Shown one piece after another: positions 1 to 7,179 of a stretch of 38,992 nucleotides of DNA. Positions within the stretch are counted from its first letter, which is position 1, and each line of letters opens with the position of its first letter. Location of the stretch: assembly GCA_040752675.1 (NCBI GenBank), contig JBFMGF010000050.1, forward strand, positions 1 to 38,992. The letters run 5' to 3'. A program made the translations under genes and the position numbers. Source of the stretch: Acidobacteriota bacterium. Lineage in GTDB: Bacteria; Acidobacteriota; Polarisedimenticolia; JBFMGF01. The notes under the pieces were generated by a model. The model searched no databases, was not told the origin of the DNA, and was given only the letters and a program-made list of their open reading frames with translations.

Positions 1-188
1 CGTTCAATTACAATCATGTCTGCTTCGAGAACGGCTCCACGGACACCGCTACTAAGGATCCTGAGAATCCGGCAACGGCGGGGAATGGATTCTACTATCT
101 TGTGGACGGTGAGAACTGCTTCGGTGAAGGGACCCTGGGATATAAGACTGGAGGAACGCCGAGACCTAACAATAGCCCATGTCCCTGA
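1..188 (+). CDS. C-terminal end of an exported protein (5' truncated)
   Basis: The window opens inside a reading frame (codons in phase with base 3) that ends at TGA 186-188, leaving about 61 residues. The visible tail is rich in Gly, Asn, Thr and Pro, has three cysteines, and contains the segments FYYLVDGEN and GEGTLGY before ending in RPNNSPCP. From memory, tails of this kind close large secreted, repeat-rich surface proteins in Acidobacteriota-like genomes. The catalytic or binding part lies outside the window, so no function can be given. A hairpin overlapping the stop codon looks like its terminator. The frame is well supported by composition and by the clean stop; the exported nature is an inference. 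Confidence 0.6.
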   Translation, partial: FNYNHVCFENGSTDTATKDPENPATAGNGFYYLVDGENCFGEGTLGYKTGGTPRPNNSPCP

Positions 189-216
189 TCTATGATCGGG
201 GATTGATTCTCTTTTT
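182..216 (+). terminator. Intrinsic terminator of the truncated first gene
   Basis: Bases 182-190 pair with 194-202 (nine pairs, one of them G-T) around a three-base loop. An imperfect T-rich run follows (TTGATTCTCTTTTT). The stem begins inside the last codons of the preceding frame. The reverse strand has a mismatch and no T-run, so it acts only rightward if at all. Confidence 0.5.
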
Positions 217-254
217 ACCTTTTGCCTTCAAATCAGGCCTGGCCATTCTTGACT

Positions 255-1760
255 TTATTTTGAAGCATCGATCATCTGAAGAGCTTTCCGCGCCTCGTTT
301 CTGATCTCATCGACCGGGTCTTTTAGAAGATTTTTCAAAAGCTGTTCGGAACTCGCATCCTTCATTTCGCCGAGAGCCTTGATTGCTTCCCTTCTCACTG
401 TGAGGTCCCCCTGGGAAGCGGCATTCCGGAAGATGGGAAGTGAAGCCGGATCTCCGATCTTGAGGAGCGCTTTGATGGAAGCGACCTTAATCATGATATC
501 AGGGTCCTCAAAACTCTTCGAAAGGTAAGGGAGAGCCCTCTTGTCCCTCAGTTCCCCCATGGCATCGACGACCGAGTGCCGGACATCCGCTTCAGGATCC
601 ACGGAGAGCATGGTAAGGATATCGAATAGAGAAGCATCCTTCATTCTTCCTGCCGCTTCGGCACAGCTCTGTCTCACGGTAAGATCGGGGTCCTTTGCGG
701 CGTTCTGGAGGATGATCTGAAAGTTGTTATGCTGCTCGGCATTCCCGGGGATCTCTGCCATGGCCAGGATGGCGGCAGAGCGGTTGAAAGGCTCTGGATC
801 GGATGCAGCCTTAACAAGGAAAGGGATAGCCTCAGGAGACCAAAAAGATCTCAGTGCGCTGATTACATTCCTCCGCACGCTCTTGTGCTCATCGGAGATC
901 AGCTTGCCAACGTGAGGGATCGACGTAACATTCTGAATGTTGGAAAGAGCATTGAGGGCTGCTATCCTGAGAGCAGGAGAGGAATCCTCCAGGACAGGGA
1001 TGAGGATCCTTTCGCTCTCGATGCTCTTCATCTTGCCGATGGCCAGAGCTGCTTTCACCCTGATCTTTTCATCAGGGTCATTCAGCAGTCCGGATAGAAC
1101 GGGAAGAGTCTCTCTGTTCTCAAGTATGCCCAGTGCCTCGATGACGGCAGACTTGACATCTTTGTTCTTCACAGAGGCGAGCCTGGCGATCTCAGGTGCG
1201 GCTGATCGTTGTTCCATAAAGGCAAGAGCGTAGATGGCTGAGATGCGCGCAAACTCGTACTCATCGTTTAAACCCTCGATTAGCAACGGCACAAACGAGC
1301 TTGATTTCGTATTGCCCATGGCTTCCAGGCATCTAGCCCGGATGGATGGTTCGCTGTCTCTGACGAAAGTAAGGTAAACCTCGGAGAAATGGGAAGGGTT
1401 CAGGTCAGAAATTGCGCGCAGGACGTCGTCTTTGACGTTCATGTCCGGGTCATGAATCAGGCTCTTTGTATTCTTCACCATGATGTTCATGCAGACGTTC
1501 TTGATGGCGGAGATTGCTGCGGAACGAACCGTTCCGTCTTGATCCTTTATCATCTTCTCGAGCAGAGGGATGGAACCAGCTTCGGCCGTCTGCGAGAGCT
1601 GAAGAATGGCATCCTTTCGCTCCAGAGGCGAAGGGCTTTCCAGATTCTTTGCGATATCCTTCGCTTCCTCCGCAAATGGTGAAGAAATAATTGCATACCA
1701 CAGAACTGCTGCTCCCGTAAGCAGCAAGAAAAAACCGCGTTCAAAAACTTGGCTGATCAT
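255..1760 (-). CDS. Exported HEAT-repeat protein
   Basis: This is a 501-residue protein made almost wholly of HEAT-type helical repeats. About 14 units with a period near 31 residues run from residue 35 to the end, each with the pattern Pro-Leu-Leu ... Asp-Pro-Asp ... Val-Arg ... Ala-(Ile/Leu)-Gly-(Lys/Glu)-Met. Such solenoids bind proteins; no catalytic motif is visible. The N-terminus has a hydrophobic stretch (about residues 9-27, GFFLLLTGAAVLWYAI) ending near SSPFAEE. This suggests a signal peptide or anchor and a periplasmic location. ATG at 1760 follows a good ribosome site (GAGGGAGAG, six-base spacing). It lies 67 bases downstream of the AraC-type gene on the same strand and may also have its own promoter. 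PBS-lyase/HEAT proteins are the nearest family; the partner is unknown. Confidence 0.85.
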   Translation of the reverse strand: MISQVFERGFFLLLTGAAVLWYAIISSPFAEEAKDIAKNLESPSPLERKDAILQLSQTAEAGSIPLLEKMIKDQDGTVRSAAISAIKNVCMNIMVKNTKSLIHDPDMNVKDDVLRAISDLNPSHFSEVYLTFVRDSEPSIRARCLEAMGNTKSSSFVPLLIEGLNDEYEFARISAIYALAFMEQRSAAPEIARLASVKNKDVKSAVIEALGILENRETLPVLSGLLNDPDEKIRVKAALAIGKMKSIESERILIPVLEDSSPALRIAALNALSNIQNVTSIPHVGKLISDEHKSVRRNVISALRSFWSPEAIPFLVKAASDPEPFNRSAAILAMAEIPGNAEQHNNFQIILQNAAKDPDLTVRQSCAEAAGRMKDASLFDILTMLSVDPEADVRHSVVDAMGELRDKRALPYLSKSFEDPDIMIKVASIKALLKIGDPASLPIFRNAASQGDLTVRREAIKALGEMKDASSEQLLKNLLKDPVDEIRNEARKALQMIDASK

Positions 1761-1792
1761 ACAAAACTCTCCCTCTTCTTTTCATGCAGGAT

Positions 1793-1821
1793 ATTGTAAT
1801 TGGAAACAGAAGTGAGGGCAA
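1793..1821 (-). promoter_or_regulatory. Possible promoter for the HEAT-repeat gene
   Basis: Read leftward, TTGCCC (1816-1821) and TACAAT (1793-1798) are separated by 17 bases. They lie between the AraC-type gene and the HEAT-repeat gene. The match is 4/6 and 5/6 to the sigma-70 consensus. Read-through from the upstream gene is equally possible. Confidence 0.4.
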
Positions 1822-1827
1822 ACGATG

Positions 1828-2550
1828 TCAGCTCCTCTTCTGTAAGAAGCTGGTCCTGTAACTCTTGGGCGAGACCTTCTTGTGTTTATGGAAATTGCGG
1901 TAGAAATCCCGGTACGTCTGGTACCCCACCTGGAAGGCGATCTCGGAGATGGTGTTATTTGTGGTTCGAAGCAGGAACTCAGCCCGATCCATACGGATTT
2001 TGTGGATGTACTGGGTTATCGTCTGCATGCATTCCTTCTTGTATAGCGTTGAAAGGTAGTTCTTAGAGACATTGATGATGGCAGCTATCTTGCTGAGGGA
2101 GAGCTTCTTCTGATAATTTTCCTCGATGTAGTTCTTCGCTTTCTCCACGATAGGATTGGAGGAAATGCAATTCGGGTCCAGGCTCCTCATTATAACTGCG
2201 AGGAGGTTCAGCGAGATGTCCTTCAGTTCTTCCTTCTTCTCCACGTGGGATAGGCTCTGAATGATGCTGGCTCGATTCATGTTGTACTGCTTCTGGTTGC
2301 CGGTTATCTTCAGGAGTTGCCAGTTCACCTTGGAGATGAGATCATACATGACAAGAAGAGACTGCTTGAAATCATTCCCCTTCTTGCTTCCCACCCTCTC
2401 GATCAGAGAGGAGAAGACCTCTCGGCTGTTCTTGATGTCGAGTGTGATGAGTTTATCGAGGGCTTCTTTCTCCAGGGACAGGGAAAAATGGTTGTTCCGG
2501 TAAAAGGTGAGAGTCTCTTTTTCGCTACCCGGTTTGTTCTCATCAGCCAT
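1828..2550 (-). CDS. AraC/XylS-family transcriptional regulator
   Basis: This is a 240-residue protein with a typical AraC DNA-binding domain in the last ~100 residues. The first helix-turn-helix has KLSLSKIAAIINVSKNYLS. The second has ISEIAFQVGYQTYRDFYRNF followed by SPKSYR, the family signature. The N-terminal ~130 residues are charged and mostly helical in character. I do not recognise a cupin, response-receiver or periplasmic-binding domain in them, so the signal sensed is unknown. ATG at 2550 follows a strong leftward promoter. The gene is divergent from the HTH-TPR regulator at 2721 and precedes the HEAT-repeat gene, which makes those two its first candidate targets (inference from position). 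Confidence 0.88.
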   Translation of the reverse strand: MADENKPGSEKETLTFYRNNHFSLSLEKEALDKLITLDIKNSREVFSSLIERVGSKKGNDFKQSLLVMYDLISKVNWQLLKITGNQKQYNMNRASIIQSLSHVEKKEELKDISLNLLAVIMRSLDPNCISSNPIVEKAKNYIEENYQKKLSLSKIAAIINVSKNYLSTLYKKECMQTITQYIHKIRMDRAEFLLRTTNNTISEIAFQVGYQTYRDFYRNFHKHKKVSPKSYRTSFLQKRS

Positions 2551-2591
2551 AGTATTTATCCATGAAAGAGGCTAATCTCTTTCCACTATCC

Positions 2592-2620
2592 TATATATTT
2601 TGAGGGAGCAATCTTGTCAA
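2592..2620 (-). promoter_or_regulatory. Strong sigma-70 promoter of the AraC-type gene
   Basis: Read leftward, TTGACA (2615-2620) is followed after exactly 17 bases by TATATA (2592-2597), giving 6/6 and 5/6 consensus matches. Transcription would start near 2585, about 35 bases before the ATG at 2550. Confidence 0.7.
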
Positions 2621-2663
2621 GTAAAACATCATTTTTTTTGGAAAAGCATTCTAAACTTTTCTC

Positions 2664-2690
2664 TTGACTTTATGATAGTTTCGATATAAA
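2664..2690 (+). promoter_or_regulatory. Promoter of the HTH-TPR regulator gene
   Basis: TTGACT (2664-2669) and TATAAA (2685-2690) are separated by 15 bases, slightly short of the optimum. The -35 element lies 44 bases from that of the divergent AraC-type promoter, so one bound regulator could affect both. The predicted start near 2697 leaves a leader of about 24 bases to ATG 2721. Confidence 0.5.
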
Positions 2691-2720
2691 AAAATATACA
2701 GTTAAAGAGTGAGGATAGCA

Positions 2721-3911
2721 ATGCAAGAGGTAAGCAGAGGAAAGCTTGGCGCTTATCTGAGGAAGCTTCGTGATGGGTATGGTTATACGCTTAGAGAGAT
2801 CGAAGAGAAGAGCGAGAAAATCGGACATCAGATTGACAACTCGCAGCTCTCGCGCTTTGAAAAAGGGCAGACCATTCCTTCATTTGAAAAGCTGAAAGTC
2901 CTTGCAGAGATCTTCAACATTTCCATTCAGAGCTTCTCCGACATCGTCGATCTTTCTATGTACGATGCTTACAAACCTCTCTCTTCAGATTATTCCAAAC
3001 TGATCAGGGAAGGAGAGATTGAATACAACCTTGGGAATTTTGGAATGGCTTATGCCATTTTCGAAAGAGCCCTTGAGGTTGTAGAAACGCTGAAAGACGA
3101 AGCTCATAGAGAGCTCAGGATCGCAGAGGCGAGGATGAAGATAGCCACGGCTCTCAAGGCGCTGGGCCGTTTGCACATGTGCGAAAACGAGTTGAGATGG
3201 GTTCTGAGAAACAGCAAGAATCTGCCAGTAAAGATGAACGCGCGGGTCCTTCTACAGCTTGCCTATGTGAACAGGGAGTTTGGAGACTTTTATGTGGCAA
3301 CCATCCTGGCAAGAGAATGTCTCAAGCTTGCTACATCGGAGGGAGATACCGAGATGCAGGCCGCGATCCTGAACACTCTTGGTAACATAGCCTACGACGA
3401 GGAGAGATTCAAGGAAGCTCAGGAACATTATGAAGAAGCCCTTTCCCTTCTGGAAAGAATGACGGACAAAGAGGAGCTGAAGGTGAAGGTGATGGTCAAT
3501 CTGGGAGGGAGCTACATCTCAAATGGTCTCTTTCCCAAGGGCTTCACAATGATTGACAGAGCCTTTAAAGCAGCCCGCGAAAGAGGCTATAAGAGGACAG
3601 CAGCCCTTGCCCTGACGAGGATGGGTGAAGCATACATGAGCAAAGGTCAGTTCAGCATGGCGCGCCGATGCTTCCGGGATTCCGATATGCTCTCAGACCG
3701 GCAGGAAGGAAAATATTCGGACATCCTCTTCCTGAACAGCTATCGCCAGTGGGAGATTTACAGGAGGGAACGGAACGAGGTTCAGGAAAAGATATATTTC
3801 CGGAGACTGAAACAGCTTCGCACACACATCGAGAGAAGATTTCCGGAAGTATACAAATTTGATAACTTTATCGAGAAGGTAGGGAAGAAAAATGAGAACA
3901 ACAATCATTAG
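2721..3911 (+). CDS. XRE-type helix-turn-helix regulator with TPR domain
   Basis: This is a 396-residue protein from ATG 2721, which has GTGAGG six bases upstream; GTG 2709 would add four residues but has no good ribosome site. Residues ~5-65 form a Cro/C1-type domain (GAYLRKLRDGYGYTLREIEE, then SQLSRFEKGQTIPSFEKLKVLAEIF). The rest is a TPR solenoid of about six helix pairs, including LNTLGNIAYDEERFKEAQEHYEEAL and LTRMGEAYMSKGQFSMARRCF. This order, HTH then TPR, is that of PlcR/NprR/Rgg-like regulators, where the TPR part binds a peptide, but also of less studied HTH-TPR proteins in many phyla. No signal peptide is seen, so it is cytoplasmic. Its last 20 bases overlap the next, exported, gene, which implies co-translation. 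Confidence 0.85.
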   Translation: MQEVSRGKLGAYLRKLRDGYGYTLREIEEKSEKIGHQIDNSQLSRFEKGQTIPSFEKLKVLAEIFNISIQSFSDIVDLSMYDAYKPLSSDYSKLIREGEIEYNLGNFGMAYAIFERALEVVETLKDEAHRELRIAEARMKIATALKALGRLHMCENELRWVLRNSKNLPVKMNARVLLQLAYVNREFGDFYVATILARECLKLATSEGDTEMQAAILNTLGNIAYDEERFKEAQEHYEEALSLLERMTDKEELKVKVMVNLGGSYISNGLFPKGFTMIDRAFKAARERGYKRTAALALTRMGEAYMSKGQFSMARRCFRDSDMLSDRQEGKYSDILFLNSYRQWEIYRRERNEVQEKIYFRRLKQLRTHIERRFPEVYKFDNFIEKVGKKNENNNH

Positions 3912-4614
3912 AACACTGATCATAATATCCCTTGCCATCCTGTTTTCAAATGCTTCTCTCTCCGAAGTTTCTGTGGAAGTAGATTCTGATGGAAATTATC
4001 TGAAAACTATATATGTCGAAAAACAAACGGGCAAGACTCTAAAGATATGGACCAAGTTCGGGAATAAACCCACCATCTATACGCTGAATGAAAACGGAGA
4101 TCTCAACGGAGATCTAAGACCTGCCATCAAGGAAAATGTCGCAGAGGGGAGTTTTCCCTATGTTCTATGGCCGAGATTTGACGGGAATGATTACGAAATA
4201 GTCTTCTCCAAGTGGATGACGAACCGATGGGCAGATATAGCGCCTGTTGAAGATGTTGACAATTCCTTCGATGATCTGAGCCCATCGCTCGACTTCGATA
4301 ACGAAGGCCGACCATACATCGCCTGGTGGCGAGATGAGAACGATGTGGGAAGGGTTTATGTTTCCGTCTTCCTGAAGACTCGATGGATGGATGCTTTTCC
4401 CATCTCTGACGAAGATGTTGATAGCTGGGATCCACAAGTTCGTTGCACCGGGTATGGTGAAATGGAAGTCACCTATTCCACGCAGTCCGGCCAGCAGACA
4501 AAAATCGTTATTCTTAACTTTCCAGATACAATTACAGATGATATAGATCCCTTCGGCACGAGCCTCATCAATGTTGAGAACGGTGAGAGCAACAGTACCG
4601 ATCTTAGCATTTAG
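3892..4614 (+). CDS. Exported protein with propeller-like repeats, function unknown
   Basis: This is a 240-residue protein with a clear signal peptide (MRTTIIRTLIIISLAILFSN, cleavage likely near residue 24, before EVSVEVD). The mature part has two related segments of about 50 residues. One starts at PYVLWPRFDGNDYEIVFSKW, the other at PYIAWWRDENDVGRVYVSVF; each is followed by a W-x(6-8)-P segment and an acidic DVD motif. They resemble blades of sialidase/BNR-type beta-propellers, but two or three blades would not close a propeller. Its ATG sits inside the 3' end of the HTH-TPR regulator gene (20-base overlap, different frame). The pair is therefore probably one operon with coupled translation. 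No enzyme motif is visible. Family unknown to me. Confidence 0.75.
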   Translation: MRTTIIRTLIIISLAILFSNASLSEVSVEVDSDGNYLKTIYVEKQTGKTLKIWTKFGNKPTIYTLNENGDLNGDLRPAIKENVAEGSFPYVLWPRFDGNDYEIVFSKWMTNRWADIAPVEDVDNSFDDLSPSLDFDNEGRPYIAWWRDENDVGRVYVSVFLKTRWMDAFPISDEDVDSWDPQVRCTGYGEMEVTYSTQSGQQTKIVILNFPDTITDDIDPFGTSLINVENGESNSTDLSI

Positions 4615-4702
4615 TTCCTTCATTCGGCATTCCTGAAGATTCCACTGATCATTTAAGAGCAACATCGGTTGAAAACTAAGTTTGTTTCCAAGGGGATGAC
4701 AA

Positions 4703-4730
4703 TTGCAAAAACCTTCGCGTTTAGTATATT
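4703..4730 (+). promoter_or_regulatory. Promoter of lnt
   Basis: TTGCAA (4703-4708) and TATATT (4725-4730) are separated by 16 bases. The predicted start is near 4737, leaving a leader of about 18 bases before the ATG pair at 4752/4755. Confidence 0.5.
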
Positions 4731-4754
4731 TATGGCATTTTACAGCGGAGTATG

Positions 4755-7160
4755 ATGAAGAGGTTTTTTACCATAGCCGTTATCTCCGTGCTTTCAGGGA
4801 TCTTCCTGGCCATGCCGAGCTTCGGAGGTTGCTTCCGATATTTCTCTCTTGTAGCGCTGGTCCCATGGGTAATCCTGTATCATCGCTTTGAGAAGGCCTC
4901 CATCTTTGCCATCCTGATCGGATCATACGTTTTCTGGAACATCGGTTTTCGCGGAGGATTTTCGTTCCGGCTGTACATTCCCCCTGTTCTTGCCATCATC
5001 TGCTTCTCACAGTTCCTATTCTTTGCAATACTGCTGAAAAGAGTGAGAAGACTTGCCCTGCCTCTTTGCCTTACGATCCCGCTGCTGTGGGTTTCTCTTG
5101 AATGGTTCCGCGTCCATTTCACCCTTGGTCATTTTGTCTTTTATCTTCTGGGGTACAGCCTGGCTCCAGAAACCAGGATGATCCAGATCGCGGATCTTGG
5201 CGGTGTCTATGCCGTATCTTTCCTGCTTGCCTCGGTCAACGGTCTCATCGCAGAGTTCCTCCTGAGCTGGTTTCGAAGAAGGGAGAATATAGGGTTTATA
5301 CTAAAGCGCAGGCTTATCGCTTCCACTCTCATCGTCTTCTTTCTTGTGGCTGCAACCTGGCTTTACGGCGTAGCGAGGATGGGAGGCAGAGATTGGGAAG
5401 AGGGGCCGCGGATCACACTCCTGCAGCCAGGAATAATGCATGTCATCGACAACAGCGTCGAGGTCTATTTGACGCAGATGCTCCTGACGGAAAGAGAGAT
5501 AGGCACAGGCGAGGTGGACCTCATCGTCTGGCCAGAGTACTCCATCAAAGCAGAGATTCATAAGGAACCTGCCTATCTTGAAGATCTGGCATGGATGGCA
5601 GCAAGGAAAGACGCAAGCATGCTTGTTGGAGGGTTCGGTGAGGCCAGGAAGATAAAGTGGAAAAAGACAAATACAGCATTTCTTCTCTCTAAGGATGGGA
5701 AAATCATTGGCCAATATGCCAAGATGATACTCTTTCCCTGGGGGGAATACATTCCCTATGATGGTCTCATCGGGAAGATCTCAAAGGGTCTTCAGGCCAT
5801 GCAGAGAAGAGCTGCAAGAGGAGCGACGGGTGTCGAGCCTTTCATAGAACCCGGCAATGATACATCCATCATGCGTCTGAGCAATGAGGGCGGAGAGAGC
5901 CGCTTTGTCATGCTGCTCTGCCATGAATCTATCTATCCGGAGCTTGCCATGAATGCGAAAAGAGACGGAGCCGATTTCATAATCAACATGACGAGTGAAG
6001 GTGGCGTGGGGCAAGCGATCCAGCGACAGGTACTTTACATCTCCGTTCTAAGGGCCGTCGAGAACAAGATCTCAATATTGCGGGATGGGAACACCGGGAT
6101 TACAGCCTTCATAAGACCGGATGGAAGCATCCAGTCGCTACTCGGGAGTATGGAAGATTTTGCAACAGTCAGAGGGGTTCTGACTGACAATGTCCTTATC
6201 GACAACGATCAGACTGTCTATTCCAGAGTCGGCGATCTTTTTGCCTGGAGCTGTCTGGGAGTGAGTCTCTTTCTCTTTGCCATGACTTTTTGGAAAGATC
6301 TCCCTATCCGCACGAAAGGATCTCTCAAAATAGTCTTCCTTCTGTTCCTGCCGCTCTTGCTTATGATCTGCTGCCAGGGAGGCGGAGCGGAGAAAGACGA
6401 TGCAGCGTCCTGCATCGAAAGAGGCAGGAATTATATAAGGGAAAACGAACAGAGGAAAGCATTCTTGGAATTTGTAAGGGCAACTGAGATAGATCCCAAT
6501 GCAAGCCAGACATATGCCTTCATCGCGAAGAAATTCAGCACCTCGGAACTCGATGAAATGGGCGATGAGTTTTTCTCGAAATTGAAAAAGAGGGGAGCCG
6601 ATAACGCAGAATTCAATTTTTATTATGGGTTCTTCAAAGAAGCTCTCTCGGATTTCAAAGAGGCGGAAGAAAGTTACAGACGCGCCATAGAGCAAAAGGA
6701 TGACTACATCCTGGCCCATATAAAGCTCGCGGATATGTATATCAAGCAGGGAAGAAACAAGGATGCCTGCAATCTCCTCGAATCATACATATCGAGATAT
6801 GGAAAGCATGACGCCGTCATGAAATATCTTGCCAGCGCAGAGATCCATAATGAGAATTACGTAAGGGGAGAAGAGATCATCAGAGATCTGCTTGAAAGGA
6901 ATCTGGACGATCGTCCTCTCCAGGCAGAGTTGTACTCCCTCCTCGGACAGTCTGCGTTCCATCAGGGAAATTACCGCGAGGCGAAGGAACGATTCCTCGA
7001 GTCGGAAGATCTTGACCAGAATCGCCCCCTGACCATCCTGTATCTCGGGAGAATCGCTCTGAGAACGGGAAGGCTCGATCTGCTTGAAGGAGAGATCGAG
7101 AAAGCCCGGGCGATCGCAAAGAAAAAGAATGAAAATCGAACTCACCGTGCGGGAAGATGA
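4755..7160 (+). CDS. lnt: Apolipoprotein N-acyltransferase fused to a TPR lipoprotein-like domain
   Basis: Lnt transfers an acyl chain from phospholipid to the N-terminal cysteine of lipoproteins in the inner membrane. About six hydrophobic segments occupy residues 1-215. A nitrilase-type domain follows (~220-485) with the triad Glu in VWPEYS (262), Lys in YAKMILFPWGEY (324) and Cys in LLCHESIYPE (390), numbering from ATG 4752. A further membrane segment lies near 494-512. E. coli Lnt ends at 512 residues; this frame runs on to 802. Residues 511-541 read like a lipoprotein signal sequence (MTFWKDLPIRTKGSLK, hydrophobic core, LLLMICCQGG), followed by about seven TPR-like helices to the end. 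ATG 4755 is preferred because GGAG ends four bases before it. The stop is 20 bases from the convergent mutase gene. Confidence 0.9.
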   Translation: MKRFFTIAVISVLSGIFLAMPSFGGCFRYFSLVALVPWVILYHRFEKASIFAILIGSYVFWNIGFRGGFSFRLYIPPVLAIICFSQFLFFAILLKRVRRLALPLCLTIPLLWVSLEWFRVHFTLGHFVFYLLGYSLAPETRMIQIADLGGVYAVSFLLASVNGLIAEFLLSWFRRRENIGFILKRRLIASTLIVFFLVAATWLYGVARMGGRDWEEGPRITLLQPGIMHVIDNSVEVYLTQMLLTEREIGTGEVDLIVWPEYSIKAEIHKEPAYLEDLAWMAARKDASMLVGGFGEARKIKWKKTNTAFLLSKDGKIIGQYAKMILFPWGEYIPYDGLIGKISKGLQAMQRRAARGATGVEPFIEPGNDTSIMRLSNEGGESRFVMLLCHESIYPELAMNAKRDGADFIINMTSEGGVGQAIQRQVLYISVLRAVENKISILRDGNTGITAFIRPDGSIQSLLGSMEDFATVRGVLTDNVLIDNDQTVYSRVGDLFAWSCLGVSLFLFAMTFWKDLPIRTKGSLKIVFLLFLPLLLMICCQGGGAEKDDAASCIERGRNYIRENEQRKAFLEFVRATEIDPNASQTYAFIAKKFSTSELDEMGDEFFSKLKKRGADNAEFNFYYGFFKEALSDFKEAEESYRRAIEQKDDYILAHIKLADMYIKQGRNKDACNLLESYISRYGKHDAVMKYLASAEIHNENYVRGEEIIRDLLERNLDDRPLQAELYSLLGQSAFHQGNYREAKERFLESEDLDQNRPLTILYLGRIALRTGRLDLLEGEIEKARAIAKKKNENRTHRAGR

Positions 7161-7179
7161 TGGAATCGAGCGAGAAGCC

